This document shows, one piece after another, positions 1 through 5,573 of a stretch of 45,269 nt of DNA. Where the stretch lies: the IMG/VR virus record IMGVR_UViG_3300006641_000048, positions 1-45,269 of that record, one strand, 5' to 3'. Position 1 is the stretch's first letter; the number at the start of each line of letters is the position of its first letter. Below the pieces are notes generated by a model that saw only the letters and a list, made by a program, of their open reading frames with translations, was not told the DNA's origin and made no database searches. The stretch comes from a virus. The position numbers and the translations under genes were made by a program.

Positions 1-79
1 GAGATAGTAGGGAGTAGAAGGTTAGACCCACCCCTACACCCTACCGGGAGAGCAAGGGGTTACTTTTCAAAACACCCCC

Positions 80-108
80 TACACAACGGGCCGTATGGCG
101 TGCATAAT
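80..108 (+). promoter_or_regulatory. possible sigma70-like promoter for the first gene
   Basis: TACACA at 80-85 and CATAAT at 103-108 are separated by 17 bases, a 4/6 and 5/6 match to TTGACA and TATAAT. It lies 104 bases upstream of the first small reading frame. The -10 hexamer is the same as in the better promoter at 986-1014, but the TATGC extension seen there is absent, so this is the weakest promoter call. An imperfect palindrome (CCCA-ACATGC-TGGG) at 177-190 could be an operator in the leader. Confidence 0.35.
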
Positions 109-123
109 GACGGCATATAAAGT

Positions 124-138
124 CCGCCCTACGGGCGG
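124..138 (+). other. leader hairpin
   Basis: CCGCCC, TAC, GGGCGG forms a perfect 6-bp stem just downstream of the candidate promoter. It is not followed by a U-tract, so it is more likely a 5' leader structure than a terminator. Confidence 0.4.
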
Positions 139-211
139 AACCGCAAAACAGCCGTCTTTATAACCCGCCCCGCCAACCCAACATGCTGGGCACAATCAAG
201 GAGCCTCTTCC

Positions 212-259
212 ATGCCACAAGCCTTTCGCGTAAACTTTAACCTTCTGGAAAGGAACTAG
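212..259 (+). CDS. 15-codon candidate leader peptide
   Basis: A strong ribosome-binding site (AAGGAGCC) lies about 6 bases before ATG at 212. The frame reads MPQAFRVNFNLLERN and stops at TAG 257-259, three bases before the next ATG at 263. The AGGAAC that would serve the next gene lies inside its last codons, which suggests translational coupling. The evidence is only the site and spacing; no family is recognised, and a chance frame of this length cannot be excluded. Confidence 0.4.
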   Translation: MPQAFRVNFNLLERN

Positions 260-262
260 GCC

Positions 263-874
263 ATGCCGATCTCTCAAGACCGAATGATCTCCCTCATAAC
301 CGACTTCCGCAAAACCTCAGACGGGCTCAACATGCTTCAATCCCAACTCCACGCCCTAATCGGCGGGCTTCCGCCTGCCCCATCCCGCGAAGAACTCCTC
401 GAAACGATCCAGGCAATCCAATTCCTCAACACCCAATCTTTTTCCGCAGACCTTCAAAACCTCGCGGCGGAAGAACGGCATTTCAAATCAGCTTACAAGA
501 AAAACCAACGGACAGCCGCATACGCGCGGCGGAAAAGCCTAACCGGCCAGTCCCGCTTCGTCAACACCCCCGAGCACCAACTCGAAGCCGCAACGACCGC
601 CTCCTACACGCCCAGAACCCCAACGAGCCTTCGGCTCTCCAAGCCCCTTTCTTCCGCCATCGCAGACGCCCGGAAAGCCGAAGAGATGAAGGATTACCGC
701 GAGGACCTGCTTTCGCCCCTCACCCTCCGTAAACTCGAACTCGACGCCCTGAGAGCAAAGTATAATATGCCAGCCCTCTACGACGACCCGGCAGACGATT
801 CCCAACCCCTACACCCCGACGATTGCCCTACGGGCAGCCCCAATGCCGAAAGTGCTGACGACGGGCTTTTCTAA
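263..874 (+). CDS. hypothetical protein, 203 aa
   Basis: First substantial gene of the plus-strand arm. The protein is hydrophilic, with no signal peptide or membrane segment. A basic patch at about residues 70-90 (KSAYKKNQRTAAYARRKS) is followed by a charged helical stretch at about 135-165 and a Pro/Asp-rich tail ending ADDGLF. That acidic-then-LF ending recurs in several small proteins of this arm. I recognise no family. The ATG is chosen because AGGAAC lies 5-10 bases upstream and the preceding mini-frame ends there. Its place at the head of the arm suggests early expression, by inference. Confidence 0.75.
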   Translation: MPISQDRMISLITDFRKTSDGLNMLQSQLHALIGGLPPAPSREELLETIQAIQFLNTQSFSADLQNLAAEERHFKSAYKKNQRTAAYARRKSLTGQSRFVNTPEHQLEAATTASYTPRTPTSLRLSKPLSSAIADARKAEEMKDYREDLLSPLTLRKLELDALRAKYNMPALYDDPADDSQPLHPDDCPTGSPNAESADDGLF

Positions 875-917
875 CCGGCGCAACGCGCCCCCGCATACGG
901 CCCATATATAGAAGTGT

Positions 918-956
918 GTTAGGGCCATGCCAAATCGACGCCCGCATGGTCCTAAC
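918..956. repeat. 39-bp interrupted inverted repeat, copy 1
   Basis: GTTAGGGCCAT (918-928), 17 bases, then ATGGTCCTAAC (946-956). The arms pair over 13 bp if the inner GC is included, with one G.U in RNA. The same arms and the same 17-base gap recur at 14804-14842 and 43819-43857, and in weaker form elsewhere. It lies between gene 1 and the promoter at 986, with 29 bases from its end to the -35. It may be an operator for a dimeric regulator, or a terminator/insulator hairpin. Confidence 0.7.
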
Positions 957-985
957 CCCTTGAACCCATTACCAAATCCACCCCC

Positions 986-1014
986 TTGCCATGCCGCCCC
1001 GCCTATGCCATAAT
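986..1014 (+). promoter_or_regulatory. sigma70-like promoter, TATGC-type copy 1
   Basis: TTGCCA (986-991), a 17-base spacer ending TATGC, then CATAAT (1009-1014). The following ATATCCCGTGGCC is nearly repeated after the promoter at 4212 (ATATCCCATGGCC). Conservation of spacer end, -10 and downstream bases between two otherwise unrelated intergenic regions supports a real promoter. It would drive the small-gene run starting at 1073. Confidence 0.65.
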
Positions 1015-1072
1015 ATCCCGTGGCCATTCCGGCCCGCTTCGCCATATCTGGCGCACTTAACGGAGTCACCCA

Positions 1073-1279
1073 ATGCAACACGCAAAGCAGCTTTCCACCT
1101 TCATCAACTCCCGGATCGACGAAACCGGCGAGGCCGTGCCGTTTTGGGAGATCGTGCGGTTCGCACAGGAACTCGACCCGGCGCTTTTCTTCCGAGTCGA
1201 TGAAACCGACCCCGACATGATCGAGTTTCTTTTCCAAGACGACTCGGACATTTCCCTGACCTATCGGGCCGACCTCTAA
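1073..1279 (+). CDS. hypothetical small acidic protein, 68 aa
   Basis: ATG at 1073 follows CGGAGTCACCCA, the standard ribosome-binding site of this arm. The product is acidic, with alternating hydrophobic residues (FWEIVRFAQELDPALFFRVD) and no membrane segment. It is the first gene after the promoter at 986. No family recognised. Confidence 0.7.
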   Translation: MQHAKQLSTFINSRIDETGEAVPFWEIVRFAQELDPALFFRVDETDPDMIEFLFQDDSDISLTYRADL

Positions 1280-1290
1280 GCCCAACATCT

Positions 1291-1308
1291 GGGGGCATAC
1301 GTGCCCCC
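1291..1308 (+). other. intergenic hairpin with UACG loop
   Basis: GGGGGCA, TACG, TGCCCCC: a perfect 7-bp stem with a UNCG-class tetraloop, 11 bases after the stop at 1279. There is no U-tract, so it may stabilise or process mRNA, or terminate weakly. Confidence 0.5.
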
Positions 1309-1328
1309 ACAAACTATTGGAGCCTTCC

Positions 1329-1532
1329 ATGACCAGCCCTAACTACAACGACGCCCTCCAACACCTCCTTTCCGCAATCAACATCCTCTCCCCCGACGGC
1401 AAAACCCAAGCCGCTTTCTTGAAAATAGTCCGTTCGATGGAGCGGGACGGGGCTTCCCCTTCCGACATATGCGCCCAGCTCACTTGCGCCCTCTTCGACG
1501 GCCTCACCTACAACAACTGGCCACGCCTCTAA
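1329..1532 (+). CDS. hypothetical small protein, 67 aa
   Basis: ATG at 1329 is preceded by TTGGAGCCTTCC, so it is preferred to an in-frame TTG at 1317. The product is a compact helical protein without membrane segments (ALQHLLSAINILSPDGKTQ near the N-terminus, a Cys in DICAQLTCALFDGL). It sits in the same run as its neighbours with hairpins on both sides. Function unknown. Confidence 0.7.
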   Translation: MTSPNYNDALQHLLSAINILSPDGKTQAAFLKIVRSMERDGASPSDICAQLTCALFDGLTYNNWPRL

Positions 1533-1535
1533 CCA

Positions 1536-1552
1536 ACGGGCCTCTGGCCCGT
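1536..1552 (+). other. intergenic hairpin
   Basis: ACGGGCC, TCT, GGCCCGT: a perfect 7-bp stem immediately after the stop codon at 1532, followed by CCCCTCC rather than a U-tract. One of a series of hairpins separating the small genes here. Confidence 0.45.
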
Positions 1553-1579
1553 CCCCTCCAGCCTTATGGAACCTTCGTC

Positions 1580-1897
1580 ATGACCAACATCTCTAACGAC
1601 AAATACGTTCCTAAAATGTCTCGCGCTGACGGCCTTTCCCGCTGGCGCTTTTACGACGCGCAGTCCCCCGGCAACCGGGAACTTTTCCAGAACTTCCCGA
1701 TCGACGTTTGGCCCTCATCCTGCGGCCAAATGACCCCACAAGGCTGGGCTCTCACCGAAACTTCTTACCTCGCGTCGCTTCGCAACATCTGGGGGCCGGA
1801 TCACCCCGCCGTCATCGACGCGGCCAAGCGCTGCGGCCTCCGCCGAGGCAAACCCACAAGACTGGCAACAATAGACGACCTCGCAGACCTCTTCTGA
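1580..1897 (+). CDS. hypothetical protein with acidic LF tail, 105 aa
   Basis: ATG at 1580 follows TGGAACCTTCGTC, the same spacing and sequence as the site before the helicase gene at 6252. The middle is rich in Trp and Pro. The C-terminus runs RLATIDDLADLF, very like the ends of the 4282 and 8591 products. Such an acidic/hydrophobic terminal peptide could be a docking motif, for example for a clamp or SSB-like partner; this is inference. No catalytic motif seen. Confidence 0.7.
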   Translation: MTNISNDKYVPKMSRADGLSRWRFYDAQSPGNRELFQNFPIDVWPSSCGQMTPQGWALTETSYLASLRNIWGPDHPAVIDAAKRCGLRRGKPTRLATIDDLADLF

Positions 1898-1900
1898 CCC

Positions 1901-1938
1901 CTGCTAGAAGGGGACGCGCAAGCGCCCCTTTCCAGCAG
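1901..1938 (+). other. long intergenic hairpin with GCAA tetraloop
   Basis: CTGCT at 1901 pairs with AGCAG at 1934-1938, and the stem continues to CGC/GCG closing a GCAA (GNRA) loop at 1918-1921. This gives 17 positions with two A-C mismatches and one G.U. It follows the stop at 1897 by three bases and has no U-tract. Confidence 0.5.
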
Positions 1939-1968
1939 TGATCAGACTGCAAACCACGGAGTCCCCCA

Positions 1969-2103
1969 ATGTCCACAGTCTATATCGTTCTTCGCAACGG
2001 CTTTCCAATCGCAGCATTCCGCACCCGCGCCAAGGCCGAAGCCTTCTGCGCTACAGCAGTCTATCCCGACTTCCTCACCTACTTCGCTCAAGACGTCCTC
2101 TAA
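1969..2103 (+). CDS. mini-protein, 44 aa
   Basis: ATG at 1969 follows ACGGAGTCCCCCA, the standard site. The product starts MSTVYIVLRNGFPIAAF and ends FAQDVL. The beta-strand-then-helix pattern (xVYIVLRxGxPxAAFxTRAKAEAF) suggests a small alpha/beta fold. The stop at 2101-2103 is followed directly by the next ribosome-binding site. No family recognised. Confidence 0.6.
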   Translation: MSTVYIVLRNGFPIAAFRTRAKAEAFCATAVYPDFLTYFAQDVL

Positions 2104-2116
2104 AGGAGCCAATCCA

Positions 2117-2356
2117 ATGCCCCGGCAAAGACTCATCTTCCAGATCGCCTCTGAAATCCAACGCACCTGGCCAAAGCCATCCCCTTCCGCCGCGCCCTAT
2201 CTCCACGCCATGTTCGGGCTAGCGCACATTACCGACTCCTACGGCGCCGACTCCGCCCGTTCCGTCATCGCCTATTTCCTCTCCAACGCCTCCGGCTGGC
2301 GAGGCGAGGACGCGCGGCGAATTAAAGCTGAACTCAAAGACCTCCTCCAACACTAA
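2117..2356 (+). CDS. hypothetical protein, 79 aa
   Basis: ATG at 2117 has AAAGGAGCC upstream. The product is helical: a basic N-terminus (MPRQRLIFQIASEIQRTW), a middle with HAMFGLAHITDSYG, and a charged amphipathic C-terminus (ARRIKAELKDLLQH). It could be a small nucleic-acid or protein-binding helical bundle, but no family is recognised. Confidence 0.65.
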   Translation: MPRQRLIFQIASEIQRTWPKPSPSAAPYLHAMFGLAHITDSYGADSARSVIAYFLSNASGWRGEDARRIKAELKDLLQH

Positions 2357-2371
2357 TCCCGGAGCACTTCA

Positions 2372-2665
2372 ATGACCGAGTCCTACATCCACTCTTCTCC
2401 CGCCGGAACCTCCTACGTTGGCCCAGACGCCGTATCCTACTTCCGCGCCAAGGCCATTCGCTCGGCCCTTCGCCTCTACCTCCGCACTGACGGGGCCATC
2501 CGCCCAACTCGCGGCTGGACCTTAACTCTCGGCCTTGCAAGCGCCAAGCCCTACACCGGCCAGACCTACAAGCGGACCCGCGCCGACGCTCAGCGCTGCA
2601 TTTCCGACCTCGACGTCTGGATCGCCACCATGGCCTCAGCCCTTCCCATCACCGAGTCCATTTGA
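2372..2665 (+). CDS. hypothetical protein, 97 aa
   Basis: ATG at 2372 follows CCCGGAGCACTTCA. The product is hydrophilic, rich in Arg/Tyr/Thr, with a central basic segment (FRAKAIRSALRLYLRTDG) and a C-terminal helix containing DLDVWIATMASALP. It is in the co-directional run of small genes with 15-30-base spacings. No recognised family or catalytic motif. Confidence 0.65.
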   Translation: MTESYIHSSPAGTSYVGPDAVSYFRAKAIRSALRLYLRTDGAIRPTRGWTLTLGLASAKPYTGQTYKRTRADAQRCISDLDVWIATMASALPITESI

Positions 2666-2695
2666 AATCTTCGAGCCCCCAACCCGGAGTCTCCC

Positions 2696-2890
2696 ATGCA
2701 ACCTACCGACCTCTTCCTCGCCGTCATCCAGCTCAACTTCGGCAACGAGCGCCTAACTTTCGGCCCCTTCACTTCCTACACCGAGGCCAACGACTTCGCC
2801 CAGGCAAAATTCCACGAATACGCCTGCGGCAAATGCGCTTACGTCGAGACTCTACTTCCTGCCATCCTCTTCCCCTCCCGCCGCGTCTAA
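2696..2890 (+). CDS. hypothetical protein, 64 aa
   Basis: ATG at 2696 is preceded by CCCGGAGTCTCCC. The N-terminus (FLAVIQLNFGNERLTFGPF) suggests beta strands, and ACGKCAY is a CxxC pair that could bind metal or form a disulfide; only two Cys are present. Function unknown. Confidence 0.65.
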   Translation: MQPTDLFLAVIQLNFGNERLTFGPFTSYTEANDFAQAKFHEYACGKCAYVETLLPAILFPSRRV

Positions 2891-2903
2891 CCCGGAGCCT
2901 CCC

Positions 2904-3077
2904 ATGTCCCGCAAGCACTACCAAGCCATTGCCTCCGCCCTATCCAATGCTCGCGCCTTCATGCCAGACCCTGCTTGGCGCGCCCTCTGCGACTCCATCA
3001 TCTTAACCCTCAAGTCTGCCAATCCCTCCTTCTCCCCTGCCAAATTCCGCGAGGCCCTCTTCAAGGAGACTGTCTGA
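2904..3077 (+). CDS. mini-protein, 57 aa
   Basis: ATG at 2904 follows CCCGGAGCCTCCC. The product is MSRKHYQAIASALSNARAF and onward, basic and helical, ending ALFKETV. Its stop TGA (3075-3077) overlaps the ATG of the next gene by one base, so the two are translationally coupled. A similar pattern occurs in many small phage proteins next to nucleic-acid enzymes, but no function can be assigned. Confidence 0.65.
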   Translation: MSRKHYQAIASALSNARAFMPDPAWRALCDSIILTLKSANPSFSPAKFREALFKETV

Positions 3078-3487
3078 TGCAAACCTTCCTTCCTCTCCCC
3101 TCATTCACCGTCTCAGCTTCCTGCCTCGACCGCCAACGCCTCGGCAAGCTGCGGGTCGAGGTCTTGCAGCTTTTGCAAGCCCTTTCCGGCCAAAAGTCTG
3201 GCTGGTCCAACCACCCCGCTGCCAAGATGTGGCGCGGCTTCGAACCGGCCCTCGCAGCTTACGGCCTCGCTATTTGCAATGCCTGGACCGCACGCGGCTA
3301 CCGTGACACCTGCTATGAAAAAATCCGCCCCTTCTTCTCCGAGCAGATAACCTATCCATTCTGGTTCGGAGACGAGGCGTTTCACGCCGCACACCGTTCC
3401 AATCTCCTCCGCAAAGCCCCGGAGCACTATGGCCGCTTCGGCTGGACCGAAACCCCCGACCTTCCCTACATCTGGCCTTGCAACTAA
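3077..3487 (+). CDS. MSMEG_6728-like / pyrimidine-dimer DNA glycosylase-like protein, 136 aa
   Basis: Starts at 3077, overlapping the previous stop. The opening MQTFLPLPSFTVSASCLDRQ, followed by RLGKLRVEVLQLLQAL and NHPAAKMWRGFEPALAAYGL, matches my memory of the conserved family annotated MSMEG_6728, which is distantly related to T4 endonuclease V (Pyr_excise). If active, it would incise DNA at UV dimers; that activity is inferred, not established for this branch. The length fits the family. UDG at 20780 and the helicase at 6252 would make a repair theme. Confidence 0.6.
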   Translation: MQTFLPLPSFTVSASCLDRQRLGKLRVEVLQLLQALSGQKSGWSNHPAAKMWRGFEPALAAYGLAICNAWTARGYRDTCYEKIRPFFSEQITYPFWFGDEAFHAAHRSNLLRKAPEHYGRFGWTETPDLPYIWPCN

Positions 3488-3499
3488 CGGAGCCTCTCC

Positions 3500-3823
3500 A
3501 TGCACCACTACATCGAAACCAGCACTAACTTCATGGGCTTTGACTTCATCCTCTCGGCCACCTTCTCCATAACCTACCTCGGCCACCCCGGTCGCACTTA
3601 TGGCCCCCCGGAGTTCTGCTTCCCTCCCGAGCCACCCGAGTTCGAGATCGAGTCCATTACCCTCCAGCTCGATGCCCCCGGCTCCTATCCAGAGTTCAAA
3701 GCCACCGGAAAACTATTCCAGGTCCTGGCCAACAGCCGGGCCATTGACGACGCAGTGCTCGAAGCCATCGAAGAGGCCGAGCACGCTCCCGAATACGACG
3801 AGGATCTCGCTCGCGACCGCTAA
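3500..3823 (+). CDS. conserved phage hypothetical protein, 107 aa
   Basis: ATG at 3500 follows AACGGAGCCTCTCC. The N-terminal half looks like a beta sandwich (DFILSATFSITYLGHPG), followed by a Pro-Glu run (PPEPPEFEIESITL) that I recall from other phage and prophage proteins of unknown role. The C-terminus is strongly acidic. No enzyme motif is seen. Confidence 0.7.
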   Translation: MHHYIETSTNFMGFDFILSATFSITYLGHPGRTYGPPEFCFPPEPPEFEIESITLQLDAPGSYPEFKATGKLFQVLANSRAIDDAVLEAIEEAEHAPEYDEDLARDR

Positions 3824-3826
3824 CCC

Positions 3827-3848
3827 GAGGGGGCGGAGCCCCCTCTTT
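3827..3848 (+). terminator. probable intrinsic terminator
   Basis: GAGGGGGC, GGA, GCCCCCTC: a perfect 8-bp GC stem starting four bases after the stop at 3823, followed by TTT. The U-tract is short, so termination may be partial, letting some transcripts continue into the two membrane genes downstream. Confidence 0.55.
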
Positions 3849-3861
3849 CCCGGAGACTCCA

Positions 3862-3954
3862 ATGTCCAAAGAAAACGCTTCCCTCCTAGCCGATTGCCTC
3901 TGCGCTGCCATCGCCGGTGCAGCCATCACCGCAATTGCCCTCCTTCTAACCTAA
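3862..3954 (+). CDS. 30-aa single-span membrane protein
   Basis: ATG at 3862 is preceded by CCCGGAGACTCCA. The product MSKENASLLADCLCAAIAG continues as a hydrophobic Ala/Ile/Leu helix to the end (about residues 8-30). Ribosome-binding site, spacing and the adjacent membrane gene support translation. Function unknown; one of several mini membrane proteins here. Confidence 0.5.
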   Translation: MSKENASLLADCLCAAIAGAAITAIALLLT

Positions 3955-3965
3955 CGGAGCCCCCA

Positions 3966-4136
3966 ATGGGCATTCTCTTCCTCCTTTTCTTCGCCCTTTT
4001 CTTCCTCTCCTTCCACATCTTCCTCCACCTCGCTCTCCGCCTCTTCATCCTCGCAGAATACCTTTTGATCTGGGACGACACCGAGCGCCTCCGCTACTGC
4101 CCGAAGGGCATCCTCTACACCCTATTCTGCGAATGA
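3966..4136 (+). CDS. 56-aa membrane protein
   Basis: ATG at 3966 follows AACGGAGCCCCCA, preferred to an in-frame upstream frame that has no ribosome-binding site. Residues about 2-33 are almost entirely hydrophobic and Phe/Leu-rich, followed by a soluble tail with WDDTERLRYCPKG. It would insert in the inner membrane with a short cytoplasmic tail. It pairs with the 30-aa protein just upstream. Confidence 0.6.
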   Translation: MGILFLLFFALFFLSFHIFLHLALRLFILAEYLLIWDDTERLRYCPKGILYTLFCE

Positions 4137-4148
4137 CCCCCAAGCCCA

Positions 4149-4173
4149 AACTTCGAGGGCGAACTTCGAGGGC
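4149..4173. repeat. tandem 12-bp direct repeat upstream of a promoter
   Basis: AACTTCGAGGGC occurs at 4149-4160 and again at 4162-4173, one base apart (13-bp period). It lies 38 bases upstream of the -35 at 4212, a place where an activator or repressor could bind. A related TTCGAGGGCGGGGG occurs at 6000 inside coding sequence, so chance is possible. Confidence 0.5.
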
Positions 4174-4211
4174 AGTTTCCCATTCAATCCATCCAGCACA
4201 CGTTAAACCCC

Positions 4212-4240
4212 TTGCAATCCCGTCATACCTATGCAACAAT
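4212..4240 (+). promoter_or_regulatory. sigma70-like promoter, TATGC-type copy 2
   Basis: TTGCAA (4212-4217), 17 bases ending TATGC, then AACAAT (4235-4240), followed by ATCCCATGGCC. It closely matches the promoter at 986-1014 in spacer end, -10 region and downstream bases. It would start the run from 4282 through the HIRAN and helicase genes. Confidence 0.65.
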
Positions 4241-4281
4241 ATCCCATGGCCTAACCCGGCCAACCTTCTGGAGCCTGCCTC

Positions 4282-4605
4282 ATGTCCCGCACTCCCCCCG
4301 CCCATTCCGCTTCCGCCATCTATTCCGAGGGCGATTACATTTTCCTCCAGCTCCGCGCCTCCAAAGGCTACACAACTGAACTTTCCTTCCCGGCCACTCC
4401 CGGCGGCATGGCCGCGCTGCTCCGCCTTCTCCGCGAACGCGAGATGCTCGGCGCGACCGCCCCGCAAGCCATTGCCATGCCGTCCATGCCAGTCCAGCAT
4501 GTGATCGACTCATGGCTCAAGACCAACGCCCCGAAGAAGAAGGAGAAGCCCCAACTCGCAACCCTCGACACTATCGACTCACTGCTTGATAGCTTTGACC
4601 TCTGA
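4282..4605 (+). CDS. hypothetical protein with acidic tail, 107 aa
   Basis: ATG at 4282 is preceded by TTCTGGAGCCTGCCTC. The product has a beta-rich start (YIFLQLRASKGYTTELSF), a helix with RLLREREML, a Lys-rich linker (PKKKEKP) and an ending QLATLDTIDSLLDSFDL. That tail parallels RLATIDDLADLF of the 1580 product and DLDSLIADLF of the 8591 product. First gene after the promoter at 4212. Function unknown. Confidence 0.7.
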   Translation: MSRTPPAHSASAIYSEGDYIFLQLRASKGYTTELSFPATPGGMAALLRLLREREMLGATAPQAIAMPSMPVQHVIDSWLKTNAPKKKEKPQLATLDTIDSLLDSFDL

Positions 4606-4651
4606 CCCACCCCCAACTCACGCCCCTATGGGCCAAACCGGAGTCACTTTC

Positions 4652-4924
4652 ATGAATAACATCTTCACCCACCTTTCCAGCCTCAACGCCGAAATCGCCC
4701 TCTACCGCTCGACCTACAAATACACCTCCGACGACGAACGCTGGAACATCACCGTCACCCTGGAAGCCTCCGGGACGCAGATCAAGATCAGCAAGTCTGG
4801 CCCGACCGCCGAGGCGGCCCTTCGTTCCGCCTATTCCGCAATCCTCCCCCTCATCGAGTCTCGGCCCGTGGCCGCAGCCCTCCAGCTTCCATCCCTCACC
4901 TTCGAAGGCGAGATCGTTTCGTGA
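4652..4924 (+). CDS. hypothetical protein, 90 aa
   Basis: ATG at 4652 follows ACCGGAGTCACTTTC, preferred to an earlier in-frame start with no site. The product has beta-strand-like segments (ERWNITVTLEASGTQIKI) then a helix with AALRSAYSAILPLIE; the pattern resembles small single-domain alpha/beta phage proteins. It overlaps the next gene by four bases (GTGA). Confidence 0.65.
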   Translation: MNNIFTHLSSLNAEIALYRSTYKYTSDDERWNITVTLEASGTQIKISKSGPTAEAALRSAYSAILPLIESRPVAAALQLPSLTFEGEIVS

Positions 4925-5121
4925 CCCCTTCCGCCGTCATCAAATACGCCAGCGCATATTGCGCTGGCCTTCCCCCTTCCCAGCGGGAAACCTACCTTCG
5001 CGGCCTTTTGGCCTATTGGACTCGGGCGGAGCGATCTCGCCGCCCCCCATTCCCACCAGCCGAGATCAAAAAAGTAATCTCTTTCATCATGCAGGAGCTA
5101 TACAATGTCAGAAGAAACTAA
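4921..5121 (+). CDS. hypothetical basic protein, 66 aa
   Basis: GTG at 4921 overlaps the previous TGA, indicating coupled translation. The product is basic and helical (RETYLRGLLAYWTRAERSRR, then AEIKKVISFIMQELYNVRRN). It overlaps the next gene by 17 bases. The fold could be a small helical nucleic-acid binder; no family recognised. Confidence 0.6.
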   Translation: MTPSAVIKYASAYCAGLPPSQRETYLRGLLAYWTRAERSRRPPFPPAEIKKVISFIMQELYNVRRN

Positions 5122-5365
5122 GCCTGTCGGCTTCGCCGCCATGGACCCCGCCCGTCAGCGCGAGATCGCATCCATGGGCGGCAAGGCGGTTCCGGCACAC
5201 AAACGGACCTTTGCTTCCCGCCCCGGCCTTGCAGCTGAAGCCGGTCGTAAGGGCGGCCTCGCCGTCGCCCCCGAACTTCGAGGCTTTGCCCGCGACCACG
5301 CCCTCGCAGCCCTTGCCGGTCGCCGTGGCCGCGCAAGCCAAGCCAAAGGCTCCCCCAATGAATAG
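5105..5365 (+). CDS. KGG-type (stress-induced repeat) protein, 86 aa
   Basis: Two or more Gly-rich repeats are visible: GFAAMDPARQREIASMGGKA near residue 9, then LAAEAGRKGGLAV and LAALAGRRG. These match the KGG / stress-induced bacterial acidophilic repeat family, found in general stress proteins and in small phage proteins. ATG at 5105 has CAGGAGC upstream and overlaps the previous gene. It is basic and may bind nucleic acid; role in the phage unknown. Confidence 0.7.
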   Translation: MSEETKPVGFAAMDPARQREIASMGGKAVPAHKRTFASRPGLAAEAGRKGGLAVAPELRGFARDHALAALAGRRGRASQAKGSPNE

Positions 5366-5573
5366 CCTTTCCCCCGCCGACAAAGCCAGACTCGATCAGG
5401 CGGTCGAAATCCTCAAAATCCTGGCCCCCGGCCATGGCATCATCTGCATCTTCGCTTGCAACCTTGGAGAAGAAGTCGAAATCCAGACCGGATCATCCGT
5501 CACGATCGAAACCCAGCTCGCAATCTTCCATTCCATCATCAACTCCCTTTCCCCAACAGGAGTCCCTCAATGA
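5358..5573 (+). CDS. hypothetical protein, 71 aa
   Basis: ATG at 5358 overlaps the end of the previous gene by eight bases and has only a weak site (AAAGGCTCCCCCA), suggesting coupling. The product has an N-terminal helix (ADKARLDQAVEILKIL) and hydrophobic strands (HGIICIFACNLGEEVEI). Its stop overlaps the HIRAN gene ATG (ATGA). Function unknown; possible partner of the HIRAN protein. Confidence 0.6.
   Translation: MNSLSPADKARLDQAVEILKILAPGHGIICIFACNLGEEVEIQTGSSVTIETQLAIFHSIINSLSPTGVPQ

Noticed and set aside
4600-4638. Extra copy of the 39-bp repeat
   Set aside because: Right arm ATGGGCCAAAC is 9/10 but the left arm is only 5/10, a total within chance for the window, so it is not listed as a feature.
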